Shown here: positions 43,902 to 52,022 of the stretch, piece by piece
How the letters are laid out: each line of letters begins with the position of its first letter
How positions within the stretch are numbered: position 1 is the first letter of the stretch
Assembly (NCBI RefSeq): GCF_016820535.1
Contig: NZ_JADHDY010000002.1
Span: forward strand, 248,001-312,000
DNA from: Sporosarcina beigongshangi
GTDB taxonomy: Bacteria; Actinomycetota; Actinomycetes; Actinomycetales; Micrococcaceae
Direction of reading: 5' to 3'
Length of the DNA: 64,000 bases
The notes under the pieces: generated by a model
The model's database searches: none
Told to the model about the DNA's origin: nothing
Seen by the model: the letters and a program-made list of their open reading frames with translations, nothing else
Program-made: the position numbers and the translations under genes

Positions 43902-46144
43902 TAGCGGTGGATTGCGGATCCGGGCCGTGAACGGCTGGCCAGCAGCCAGGACTGGATGTCGAGCAAGGGGTTTCCTTCGTTGTCGAGATGGTGGCGTGCC
44001 CAGACGCCTGCGTTGTCGAGGTGCCAGCTGGCGGTCCCTGAGTCCAGGTACCGGTCCAGCAGGGAGTTGACCTCGGCAATGTCCTCCTTGTTGGAGAGCT
44101 GCACCAGTGCCTCAACCCGGCGGTCCAGGTTCCGGTGCATCATGTCGGCAGAGCCAATGTACACCACGGGGTCGCCCGCGTTGGCGAAGGTGAAGACGCG
44201 CGAGTGTTCCAGGAAGCGGCCCAGGATGGAACGCACCGTGATGTTCTCGCTCAGGCCCGGAACGCCGGGACGCAGCGAGCAGATGCCGCGCACCACCACG
44301 CCCACCTCCACGCCGGCCTGGGAAGCGCGGTACAGGGAATCGATGATGGACTCGTCAACCATGGAGTTGACCTTGATGCGCACCTGCGCCGGCAGGCCAG
44401 CCCGTTTGTTGGCGATCTCGGCGTCGATGCGCTCAATCAGTCCGGAACGCACGGAACGGGGAGCTACGAGCAAGCGGTCAAACGAGGTCTTGGGCGCGTA
44501 GCCGGAGAGCTGGTTGAACAGCTTGGACAAGTCCTCGCCCACCTGGTTGTCGGCCGTCAGCAGGCCCAGGTCTTCGTAGTACCGGGCCGTACGCGGGTGG
44601 TAGTTGCCTGTGCCGATGTGGCAGTAGCGGCGCAGCCCGTCCTGCTCCTGGCGCACCACAAGCGATAGCTTGCAATGGGTTTTCAGGCCCACAATTCCGT
44701 ACACCACGTGCACGCCGGCCTGTTCCAGTTTGCGGGCCCAGGAAATGTTGGCCTGTTCGTCGAAGCGGGCCTTGATCTCCACCAGTGCCAGGACCTGCTT
44801 GCCGGCCTCAGCTGCATCGACCAGGGCGTCAACGATGGGGGAGTCGCCCGAGGTGCGGTACAGGGTCTGCTTGATGGCGCGGACCTTGGGGTCGGAGGCG
44901 GCCTGCTCCAGGAAGGCCTGCACGGAGGTGGAGAAGGCGTCGTAGGGGTGGTGCAGCAGGATGTCACGACGGCGCATTGCGGCAAATACGTTTGCCGCCT
45001 TGGACGTCTCGGAGGCATTCAGGTCGCGTGAGGTGTGGGCAACGTGCTTGGGGTAGCGCAGGTCTGGCCGGTCTATGCCGCCGATGGTGGAAAGCCCGCG
45101 CAGATCAAGCGGGGCCGGCAGCGAGTAGACCTCTGCTTCATCCACATCGAGTTCGCGCACCAGCAGCGCCAAAATGCTCGGGTTGATGTCCGTGGCCACT
45201 TCCAGCCGCACGGGCGGGCCGAACTTGCGGCGCAGCAGTTCCTTCTCAAGCGCCTGGAGAAGGTTCTCGGCGTCGTCCTCTTCAACCTCAAGGTCCTCGT
45301 TGCGGGTGACCCGGAAGGTGTGGTGCTCCACGATCTCCATGCCCGGGAACAGCTGGTCGAGGTGCTCGGCAATGACTTCTTCCAACGGAATGAAGCGGGC
45401 AACGCGGCCGGGGACGGTGCCGGCCCGGTTGCCGTCCAATGCCACGAGGCGTTCCAGCAGGTCCGGCACCTTCAGCCGTGCAAAGAGCTCCTTGTCGCTG
45501 ACAGGGTTGCGCACCACGACGGCCAGGTTTAGGGAAAGGCCGGAAATGTAGGGGAAGGGATGTGCAGGGTCCACCGCCAGCGGAGTGAGGATGGGGAAGA
45601 TCTTCTCGGCGAACATCTTGGACAACTGCACCTTGGAGGGGTCATCCAATTCGTCCCAGTGCACCAGATGGAAGTGCTCGTAGGCCAGGGCCGGGCGGAT
45701 CTGGCTGGCAAAAACGTGTGCATGCCGGGCCTGCAGCTCGTGGGCGGCCTCGCTGATCTGTTCCAAAACTTCCAGCGGGCTCAAACCCGCCGGTGACGGA
45801 ACGGCCAACCCGGCGGCGATGCGGCGTTTCAAGCCGGCCACGCGAACCATGAAGAACTCGTCCAGGTTGGAGGCAAAGATGGAGAGAAAATTGACGCGTT
45901 CCAGCAGCGGCAGGTCAGGGTCCTCGGCCAGTTCGAGGACTCGGGCGTTGAAGGCCAGCCAGCTCAATTCGCGGTCCAGGAAACGATCGGGGCTGATGTC
46001 GCCTTCGGGAATGAGCGTCGGCTCAAATTCGGGGATTTCAATCCGGTCCTGCGTGGCGCGTGAGGCCGGCACCTCGCCGGAAACAAAACGTTCCCGACCG
46101 GTGGCCGCCAGCGTATTCACGGAACCCTTGTATTCGCGCTTCAT
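43901..46144 (-). CDS. ppk: Polyphosphate kinase PPK1
   Basis: PPK1 reversibly transfers the terminal phosphate of ATP to polyphosphate. The 747-residue enzyme has the N-terminal domain starting [19 protein letters not shown], the head domain, and C1/C2 domains with [20 protein letters not shown] and the autophosphorylated-type His in [16 protein letters not shown] second conserved stretch reads [20 protein letters not shown]. It contains the Gram-positive-type N-terminal extension of about 45 residues. I chose ATG (MKREYKG) rather than the TTG two codons earlier. MutT1 is encoded immediately downstream. Confidence 0.96.
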   Translation of the reverse strand: MKREYKGSVNTLAATGRERFVSGEVPASRATQDRIEIPEFEPTLIPEGDISPDRFLDRELSWLAFNARVLELAEDPDLPLLERVNFLSIFASNLDEFFMVRVAGLKRRIAAGLAVPSPAGLSPLEVLEQISEAAHELQARHAHVFASQIRPALAYEHFHLVHWDELDDPSKVQLSKMFAEKIFPILTPLAVDPAHPFPYISGLSLNLAVVVRNPVSDKELFARLKVPDLLERLVALDGNRAGTVPGRVARFIPLEEVIAEHLDQLFPGMEIVEHHTFRVTRNEDLEVEEDDAENLLQALEKELLRRKFGPPVRLEVATDINPSILALLVRELDVDEAEVYSLPAPLDLRGLSTIGGIDRPDLRYPKHVAHTSRDLNASETSKAANVFAAMRRRDILLHHPYDAFSTSVQAFLEQAASDPKVRAIKQTLYRTSGDSPIVDALVDAAEAGKQVLALVEIKARFDEQANISWARKLEQAGVHVVYGIVGLKTHCKLSLVVRQEQDGLRRYCHIGTGNYHPRTARYYEDLGLLTADNQVGEDLSKLFNQLSGYAPKTSFDRLLVAPRSVRSGLIERIDAEIANKRAGLPAQVRIKVNSMVDESIIDSLYRASQAGVEVGVVVRGICSLRPGVPGLSENITVRSILGRFLEHSRVFTFANAGDPVVYIGSADMMHRNLDRRVEALVQLSNKEDIAEVNSLLDRYLDSGTASWHLDNAGVWARHHLDNEGNPLLDIQSWLLASRSRPGSAIHR

Positions 46145-46223
46145 CAACAAGTCCTCATCGTCGTCTAGTGCCTTTAAACAACCTTACAAGCCGCAACGCC
46201 ACCGGCGGGCCGCGGCACCAGGT

Positions 46224-47204
46224 TCAGGCGGAGACGGGCCCGTACATGACGTCCGAATCCCACTTGGTGAAACCCAGCTTCCGGTACAGCGCCACGGCAG
46301 CCTCGTTGTCGGCGTCCACATAGAGCATGATGGCGCGCAGCCCGGCGTTCTGGAGGTGGTCCAGCCCTTGCCGGGTCAGCGTCTTGCCGAGCCCCAGGCC
46401 CTGCGCCGCCGGGGTCACGCCCACCACGTACACCTCTCCCATGGCCTCCTGCCCTGCCCGGCCCGGGTGAACCTTGGTCCAGTGGAAGCCCAGGATCTCG
46501 TCCCGGTCATTGACTGCGAGGAAGAAGCCGGCCGGATCAAACCACGGCTCGGCCATGCGCGCCTGAAGGTCGGCCAGGGTCAGCTGGCCCTGTTCCGGAT
46601 GGTGGGCGAACGCCGCGGCATTGGCGGTGAGCCAGGCCTCCTCGTCCTGTTGGGGGACAAATGTCCGCAAGCTCACACCGTCCGGCACGTCATAAACGGG
46701 TGCGTCCCGGTACTCCATGTCCGACGGCGCCGCCCGCACCAGGCGCATGCGCCACAGTTCGCGGATGGCACGGTAGCCGTAGCTGGCGGCGAGGTCGGCG
46801 GCCGCTTCATGGTCGCCGTGGGACCAGGCCTTGATGCCCTGCAGGCCCCGGACCTCCACGAGCTTGTCCGCCAGCACAGCACCCACCCCGTCATTGCGGT
46901 AGGCGGGGTGGACAACAATCTCCAACACGCCCTCGTCGCCGTTGAGCACCACGACGGCCACGCCGGCCAGGTCTTTGCCCACTGTGGGGGAGGCGTCCTC
47001 GGGTGCGTAGGTGAGCAGCGTCAGGACGCTGTGCGGTCCGGCCTCACTGGACCTCAGCTCCACCAGCGTCTGCTCGGAAAATGGCGGGTTGCCGTCCGCG
47101 TCCTCGGCGGAGTCGATCACCGTCTGGATCTCCTGCAGGATCTCCGGGGAAGGGGCGCCGTTGATGACTGTGACCGGCCAGTTCTCAATATGTGCGGGGC
47201 TCAT
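46224..47204 (-). CDS. mshD: Mycothiol synthase MshD
   Basis: MshD acetylates Cys-GlcN-Ins with acetyl-CoA to complete mycothiol, the actinobacterial low-molecular-weight thiol. The 326-residue protein has two GNAT domains. The N-terminal one is degenerate (LAGVAVVVLNGDEGVLEIVV, PAYRNDGVGAVLADKL). The C-terminal catalytic one has GEVYVVGVTPAAQGLGLGKT and ALYRKLGFTKWDSDVMY. ATG at 47204 is preferred to a GTG two codons earlier. The GlnR-type regulator is encoded upstream on the same strand, a conserved actinobacterial gene order (Rv0818-Rv0819). Confidence 0.94.
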   Translation of the reverse strand: MSPAHIENWPVTVINGAPSPEILQEIQTVIDSAEDADGNPPFSEQTLVELRSSEAGPHSVLTLLTYAPEDASPTVGKDLAGVAVVVLNGDEGVLEIVVHPAYRNDGVGAVLADKLVEVRGLQGIKAWSHGDHEAAADLAASYGYRAIRELWRMRLVRAAPSDMEYRDAPVYDVPDGVSLRTFVPQQDEEAWLTANAAAFAHHPEQGQLTLADLQARMAEPWFDPAGFFLAVNDRDEILGFHWTKVHPGRAGQEAMGEVYVVGVTPAAQGLGLGKTLTRQGLDHLQNAGLRAIMLYVDADNEAAVALYRKLGFTKWDSDVMYGPVSA

Positions 47205-47393
47205 GACCACAGCCTAGTGGGCGGGCCCGCGACATTGCGAGAGGTGGCGCCGGTTTGCGCGGGGGTGCGCCCGTGGCATAGAGTCTGTTGAGCAGATCCG
47301 CGGAACTCCAGTTCTTGTGGGTTCGCACCGGGGGGATGCACCAGTGGGGTGCCCTCGATACGTTCGACCCGTATGTCCTCCACTTTTCCAACT

Positions 47394-47451
47394 GGCCCGC
47401 AGAAACGGCGAAAAAGGCGAACTCCGCCTGATTTCGGTGTTACTGCGGGCC
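47394..47451. repeat. Long-loop hairpin element B
   Basis: Thirteen-base arms (GGCCCGCAGAAAC and GTTACTGCGGGCC, one mismatch) enclose a 32-base loop with the core GGCGAAAAAGGCGAACTCC. The inner bases also form a small GGCGAA / TCCGCC stem. It lies about 54 bases after the stop of the minus-strand GlnR-type gene and before mshD. It shares the CGCAG...CTGCG frame and the core with elements at 36749 and 49877. Confidence 0.6.
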
Positions 47452-47504
47452 TGCTGCGTTTAATGCAGGGCCCGACGGCGCCCGGCAAGCCCAGGAGGGC
47501 GGGG

Positions 47505-48203
47505 CTACGCGTCGGTGAGTTCGCCGTCGGGCGTTTTCGAGACGGCGAGCAGGTAGCCCACGTTGCGCACCGTGCTGATCAGGTTCTCGTGCTCGGCGCC
47601 GAGCTTGGCTCGCAGCCGCCGGACGTGGACGTCAACTGTGCGCGTGCCGCCGTAGTAGTCGTAGCCCCAGACCTCGTTGAGCAGCTGCGCGCGCGTGAAG
47701 ACGCGGCCCGGGTGCTGCGCCAGATATTTCAGCAGCTCAAATTCCTTGTAGGTCAGGTTCAGCACTTCGCCGTGGACCCTGGCCGTGTAGCTGTCCTCGT
47801 CGATCACGATGCCGGAGGCCTGGATTTCCTGGTGCAACGGCTCCCCGGCCTGGTCGGCACGGGTCAGGGCCAGGCGGATGCGGGCCTCCACCTCGGCCGG
47901 GCCGGCAGAGTCGAGGACGACGTCGTCGGCGGCCCAGGATGCCGACACCGCAGCCATGCCGCCCTCGGTCAGCACCAGCAGGAGGGGCACGCTGATGCCG
48001 GTGGCACGCAGCAGCTGCGTGAGGGAACGCGAACCGGCAAGGTCCCTGCGGGCGTCCACCATGATCAAGTCCGAGGGCTTGGCTTCGAGCAGGGCGGTGG
48101 GCACGGCGGGAAGGATGTGGACGGTGTGGCTGAGAAGTTCCAGTGCAGGCAGGACCTCCACGGAACTTCCGCGGTCGTTGGTCAGCATGAGAATCTGCGA
48201 CAT
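47505..48203 (-). CDS. Orphan OmpR-type response regulator, GlnR-like
   Basis: The 232-residue regulator has a degenerate receiver domain ([20 protein letters not shown] at the start, [17 protein letters not shown] around the usual phospho-site) and a C-terminal winged helix ([42 protein letters not shown]). The sequence and its position next to mshD match GlnR/Rv0818, the global nitrogen regulator of actinobacteria, which works without a partner kinase. No sensor kinase gene is nearby. GlnR identity is well supported but not certain. Confidence 0.87.
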   Translation of the reverse strand: MSQILMLTNDRGSSVEVLPALELLSHTVHILPAVPTALLEAKPSDLIMVDARRDLAGSRSLTQLLRATGISVPLLLVLTEGGMAAVSASWAADDVVLDSAGPAEVEARIRLALTRADQAGEPLHQEIQASGIVIDEDSYTARVHGEVLNLTYKEFELLKYLAQHPGRVFTRAQLLNEVWGYDYYGGTRTVDVHVRRLRAKLGAEHENLISTVRNVGYLLAVSKTPDGELTDA

Positions 48204-48350
48204 GACTTCCTAACAAAGTGCTTGTTGATCGCGCATCTTTGGGCGGTTAATCGGTGGCCGGCCCGTGAATCTGCGCGCCCGCGACGATATGCGACGCTGC
48301 AATTCAAGGGTGATCCACAGTGTACCGGCAGAATAGGGCAGGATTGATGT

Positions 48351-49085
48351 GTGAAGTCATCAACAGCCGGACTAATTGGAATCATCTCCCTGGCGCTCCT
48401 CGTTGCCGGGCACTATCTCGGCGACGCCTGGTCCGTGGGCATCACCATCGCGCTGGCCGTGGTTTTCGGCTATGGCTGGCCGTACTACCTCAATATCCCG
48501 GCGAAGAAGACACTCGGCACCGTCCTCGCCCTGACGGGGGCCGCCGCAGCGCTGACCGCAGGGCTGACCGTCAGCAGTGAATACCTGTCCTGGACGCCCA
48601 TTTACCTGGCGCTGGGCTTCGGCGCCGTCATGGTCGTCCAGATCATCCGCGGCACGGGGCAAAAGAGACGGCTGGAGTCCACCCTCGGTGCCGGTGCCGG
48701 TGTGGCGATCGCAGGGTTCGCCTGCGGCTGGGTGGCTTCGAACAGGTTCCTTGGCGAACCGGGCATGAGCTACATCGTCGCGATCAGCGCCGCCGTGGCT
48801 CTCCTGGCCGGCATGCTCAGCTGGCCGGACAGGGTGGTCGGCCCGCTCGCCGTCGTCCTGGCGGGGCTGGCCGGGCCCCTTGCCGCGCTGATGTTTTCCG
48901 ATATCCGCATTCTCACCTCCGCCATCCTCGGCTTGCTGGTGGGCGCCGTCATCGCCTCCTACCGCCGCCTGCGCACCCTGACCGGCCCTGCCAAATCCAT
49001 GGCGGGCAGGTTGTCTGCGGCGCTGGCGCCCATCCTGTCCCTCGGCGCCCTCGTGTATTTCGTGGAGAAATTGATCCTCAGCTGA
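48351..49085 (+). CDS. Hypothetical multi-pass membrane protein
   Basis: The 244-residue product has about eight hydrophobic helices, beginning STAGLIGIISLALLVAGHYL and ending ILSLGALVYFVEKLIL. A charged loop (IRGTGQKRRLES) lies near residue 105 and another (SYRRLRTLTGPAK) near 205. I do not recognise a family with a known role. The GTG start lies 147 bases from the divergent GlnR-type gene. It is the first of three genes read in this direction up to nitrobindin. Confidence 0.8.
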   Translation: MKSSTAGLIGIISLALLVAGHYLGDAWSVGITIALAVVFGYGWPYYLNIPAKKTLGTVLALTGAAAALTAGLTVSSEYLSWTPIYLALGFGAVMVVQIIRGTGQKRRLESTLGAGAGVAIAGFACGWVASNRFLGEPGMSYIVAISAAVALLAGMLSWPDRVVGPLAVVLAGLAGPLAALMFSDIRILTSAILGLLVGAVIASYRRLRTLTGPAKSMAGRLSAALAPILSLGALVYFVEKLILS

Positions 49086-49138
49086 GGCCCGCGCCGCGCC
49101 CGTCGGCAAGCAGGCAGCGGACATTGTAGGATGGCAGC

Positions 49139-49252
49139 ATGAGCGTACTTGCCTTGGAAATCTTCTTCATCTGTCTTCTGGCACTGGCCGGCGTGGCCAT
49201 GGCCTGGTTCGCCGGGCTGGTGGTGTGGCGTCTCTTCAAGGGCCAGCAGTAG
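49139..49252 (+). CDS. Single-helix microprotein (37 residues) of unknown function
   Basis: A short frame starts MSVLALEIFFICLLALAGVA and ends VVWRLFKGQQ. It consists almost entirely of one transmembrane helix with a basic C-terminal end. AGGA lies seven bases before the ATG, and the stop is six bases before the nitrobindin start, so it is probably translated as part of that transcript. Small size makes chance occurrence possible, but the helix, spacing and ribosome-binding site fit a real gene. Confidence 0.55.
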   Translation: MSVLALEIFFICLLALAGVAMAWFAGLVVWRLFKGQQ

Positions 49253-49258
49253 CCTGTC

Positions 49259-49858
49259 ATGGCCATTGAGATCCCCACGGACCTGACCCCTGAACTGGTT
49301 CCGCTGTCCTGGCTGCTTGGCACCTGGACCGGAACCGGGCGCTTGGGTGCCGGCGAGGACGATTCCGAGCACTTCACCCAGACGGTGACCTTCATGGCCA
49401 ACGGCCTGCCCTACCTCCAGTACACGGCGGAGTCGTGGCTGAGTGACGAGGCGGGCACGATCCTGCGCCCTTTGTCCGTCGAGACCGGGTTCTGGCAGCT
49501 GGACCGCAAACTCAATGAGTCCGACGGCGGCCCCGGGCTGATCCCGGCCGAAATCGTCCCCGCCCTGCGCACTGCAGAGGACGTCGAAAAGCTGCGCAAC
49601 GCCGACGGCGGATTCGACATCATGGCGAACATCGTCCACCCCGGCGGCATCTCCGAGCTGTACTACGGCACCATCAAGGGCCCGCAGATCCAGCTCTCGA
49701 CCGACGCCGTCATGCGCGGCGCCGGCTCCAAGGACTACACCGCCGCCACCCGCATCTTCGGCCTCGTTAACGGCGACCTCTTCTGGCGCTGGGACGTGGC
49801 CGCGAACGGCAAGGCGCTGGACGCCCACGCCTCCGCAGCCCTGCGCAAGGTTTCATAG
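49259..49858 (+). CDS. Nitrobindin-like heme-binding beta-barrel protein (FABP family)
   Basis: The 199-residue protein has the ten-strand nitrobindin barrel. It begins PLSWLLGTWTGTGRLG, the family GTWxGxG signature. An IVHPGGISELYYGTIKGPQI segment follows, and the C terminus DAHASAALRKV carries the His that binds heme iron in homologues. Nitrobindins bind ferric heme and react with nitric oxide or peroxynitrite; that role is inferred from family. A long-loop hairpin follows the stop by 18 bases. Confidence 0.88.
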   Translation: MAIEIPTDLTPELVPLSWLLGTWTGTGRLGAGEDDSEHFTQTVTFMANGLPYLQYTAESWLSDEAGTILRPLSVETGFWQLDRKLNESDGGPGLIPAEIVPALRTAEDVEKLRNADGGFDIMANIVHPGGISELYYGTIKGPQIQLSTDAVMRGAGSKDYTAATRIFGLVNGDLFWRWDVAANGKALDAHASAALRKVS

Positions 49859-49876
49859 CCGCCAGATCTGGGAGCT

Positions 49877-49938
49877 GACCCGCAGCAGCGGTAGGGAATT
49901 CGCAGTTTTCGTGCGTTTCCGGCCGGTTTCTGCGGGTC
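49877..49938. repeat. Long-loop hairpin element C
   Basis: Nine-base perfect arms GACCCGCAG and CTGCGGGTC enclose a 44-base loop. On the minus strand the loop reads GCACGAAAACTGCGAATTCC in its middle, matching the core of elements A (36749) and B (47394). It lies 18 bases after the nitrobindin stop and is followed by TTTTG on the plus strand, so it could terminate that transcript. Confidence 0.6.
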
Positions 49939-50057
49939 GGTTTTGTTTAAGGACTTTGATTAAGCACGACGCCGGCCCGCCTCGCTGCCGCTGTTGCCCG
50001 CATCCGTGCGGTGCGCGGCCTTGGAATATGCCGCCATCAGAAGGAGTTGCACCCGTT

Positions 50058-51155
50058 ATGAGCTATTTGAGTCCTTTCCTAAACCGTACCGGTGCCGTGC
50101 AGGCAGGTGGCCTCGATGCCGGGGTTGCCGCCCACTATGGGGACCCCAACCGTGAGCAGCGCCTGTTGGCCGGGTACCTCGGGAAACCGGGAACCGCCGT
50201 CGTGGACCTCTCCCACCGGGGAGTGGTGACGGTGACGGGGCCGGACAGGCTCAGCTGGCTCAACACCCTTTCCTCCCAGGCCGTGACCGAGCTGGCACCC
50301 CGCGTGGGCACGGAGCTGCTGCTGCTCACCGTCCAGGGCCGCATTGAATTTGACGCCCGCGTTGTGGACGACGGCGGAACCACCTGGCTCATCGTGGAGG
50401 CCGAAGAGGCTGCGCCGCTGGCGGAATGGCTCAACCGGATGAAGTTCATGCTGCGCGTTGAGATCGCCGATGTCTCCGCGGACTGGGCCGTTGTCGGATC
50501 CGTGGTGGACATCCCCGAATGGGGCAGCCTGCTGGTCTGGGTCGACCCGTGGCCGCACCTCGGCGCCGGCGGCTACAGCTACACCTCAACCCCGGAGGGC
50601 CAGCATCCCGGCCTGGAACGTCCGTGGCGCGAATACCTGGTGCCGGCCACGGAGCTGGAGGCAACCGTGGGTGACCGGCCCCTTGCGGGTGTCTGGGCGG
50701 CTGAGGCGCTGCGCCTGGCGGCCTGGCGCCCCCGTCGCGGAGCCGAGACGGATGAGAAGACGATTCCGCACGAACTGGACCTGATCCGCACGGCCGTGCA
50801 CCTGAACAAGGGCTGTTACAAGGGGCAGGAAACCATTGCACGGGTGCACAACCTCGGCCGCCCACCGCGCCGGCTCGTGTTCCTGCAGTTGGACGGCTCC
50901 CTCCACACGCTGCCGGCACCTGGCAGCAAGGTGGTGTTTGACGACCGCGCAGTGGGAACCGTGACCTCCGTTGCCCAGCACTTTGAAATGGGACCCATTG
51001 CGCTGGCGCTCATCAAGCGCTCCGTGGACCCCGAGGCCGTGCTGACGGTTGACGACGACGGCGAAATGTACCCGGCCAACCAGGAAATCATCGTGGCCAC
51101 CGACGCCGGCCAGGTGGTGGGGCGCCAGAGCGGCTTCCTGCGCGCACCCCGCTGA
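50058..51155 (+). CDS. ygfZ: Folate-binding YgfZ/GcvT-like protein
   Basis: The 365-residue protein is related to the glycine-cleavage T protein but belongs to the YgfZ/IBA57 group, which helps assemble or repair certain iron-sulfur enzymes using folate. The diagnostic motif is present as LNKGCYKGQETIARVHNLG near residues 253-271 (KGCYxGQE). The N-terminal part reads VVDLSHRGVVTVTGPDRLSW. ATG at 50058 has AAGGAG upstream. The frame opens further upstream but through the hairpin region, without family sequence. Confidence 0.92.
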   Translation: MSYLSPFLNRTGAVQAGGLDAGVAAHYGDPNREQRLLAGYLGKPGTAVVDLSHRGVVTVTGPDRLSWLNTLSSQAVTELAPRVGTELLLLTVQGRIEFDARVVDDGGTTWLIVEAEEAAPLAEWLNRMKFMLRVEIADVSADWAVVGSVVDIPEWGSLLVWVDPWPHLGAGGYSYTSTPEGQHPGLERPWREYLVPATELEATVGDRPLAGVWAAEALRLAAWRPRRGAETDEKTIPHELDLIRTAVHLNKGCYKGQETIARVHNLGRPPRRLVFLQLDGSLHTLPAPGSKVVFDDRAVGTVTSVAQHFEMGPIALALIKRSVDPEAVLTVDDDGEMYPANQEIIVATDAGQVVGRQSGFLRAPR

Positions 51156-51298
51156 GCCGCGCACCTCGCTGAGCCGCGCACCGGCGTGCGGGCTGGGCCG
51201 CAGGCGGGACAGAGTGCGGGCCGCCGCCAGTCCGACCGTGCACCACAAGCCTGCCGGTGTGAGAGGCGCCTCATCCCCTGGGAACTGCTGTTCACCGG

Positions 51299-51316
51299 GT
51301 ATTCCACGTGGAATAC
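51299..51316. promoter_or_regulatory. Perfect 18-bp palindrome upstream of padR
   Basis: GTATTCCACGTGGAATAC is perfectly self-complementary. It lies about 85 bases before the PadR start codon and has no other gene near it. It is the obvious candidate operator for the PadR regulator and the MFS pump cotranscribed with it. Confidence 0.65.
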
Positions 51317-51401
51317 TTCTTGTGGAGTAAAGGAACGTCCCGTGCGGCTGCGGCGAGGAACTTTGCGGGAATCGGCACGACGGCTGCAAGAAGGGGAGGC
51401 A

Positions 51402-52013
51402 ATGAAACGTTCGCCAGAACTCTCCGCCTTGGCCATGGCGGCCCTGGGCCTGTTGGCAGAACGACCCATGCATCCGTATGAGATGTACCAACTGCTGGTG
51501 CACCGCCATGAGGACCGGGTGTTGAAGGTTCGCCCCGGCACGCTCTACCACGCGGTGGGAAGGCTGGCCGAGGCCGGACTTGTCGAGGCCACGGGCACCG
51601 TCAAGGACGGCAACCGCCCGGAGCGCACCAACTACGCCATCCTGCCAGCAGGCCGGGAACGGCTGAATGCCGCACTGCGGCAGCTGCTAGCGGAGCCAGT
51701 AAACGAGTACCCCCGGTTCCCGCAGGCCCTCTCGGAGGCGCACAACCTGCCGCCAGGCGAGGTAGTCGATCTCCTGGACCGGCGCCTTGCCGCCCTGGCT
51801 GAAGGATTGGCGGCCATGGACAGTGACAGCAGCGCGGCCGAGGCCCGCAATGTGCCCCGCTTCTTTTGGATCGACCTGGGCTACATGCAGCACCAGCTGC
51901 GGGCAGAGGTTGCGTGGCTGCAGGAACTCAAGGCTGCCATCGCCGACGGCTCACTGCCGTGGGACTTCGCCGCCGACGACAAGCAAAAACTTATCGAATC
52001 TTTTCAACCTTAA
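51402..52013 (+). CDS. PadR-family transcriptional regulator
   Basis: The 203-residue regulator has an N-terminal winged helix (ALAMAALGLLAERPMHPYEM, RPGTLYHAVGRLAEAGLVEA) and the C-terminal helical domain of the Vir_act_alpha_C type for dimerisation. GGGGAGG precedes the ATG. It is followed nine bases later by a DHA2-type MFS exporter gene, a common pairing in which the repressor senses the drug. The 18-bp palindrome upstream is the probable binding site. Confidence 0.92.
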   Translation: MKRSPELSALAMAALGLLAERPMHPYEMYQLLVHRHEDRVLKVRPGTLYHAVGRLAEAGLVEATGTVKDGNRPERTNYAILPAGRERLNAALRQLLAEPVNEYPRFPQALSEAHNLPPGEVVDLLDRRLAALAEGLAAMDSDSSAAEARNVPRFFWIDLGYMQHQLRAEVAWLQELKAAIADGSLPWDFAADDKQKLIESFQP

Positions 52014-52022
52014 GGATCACCC

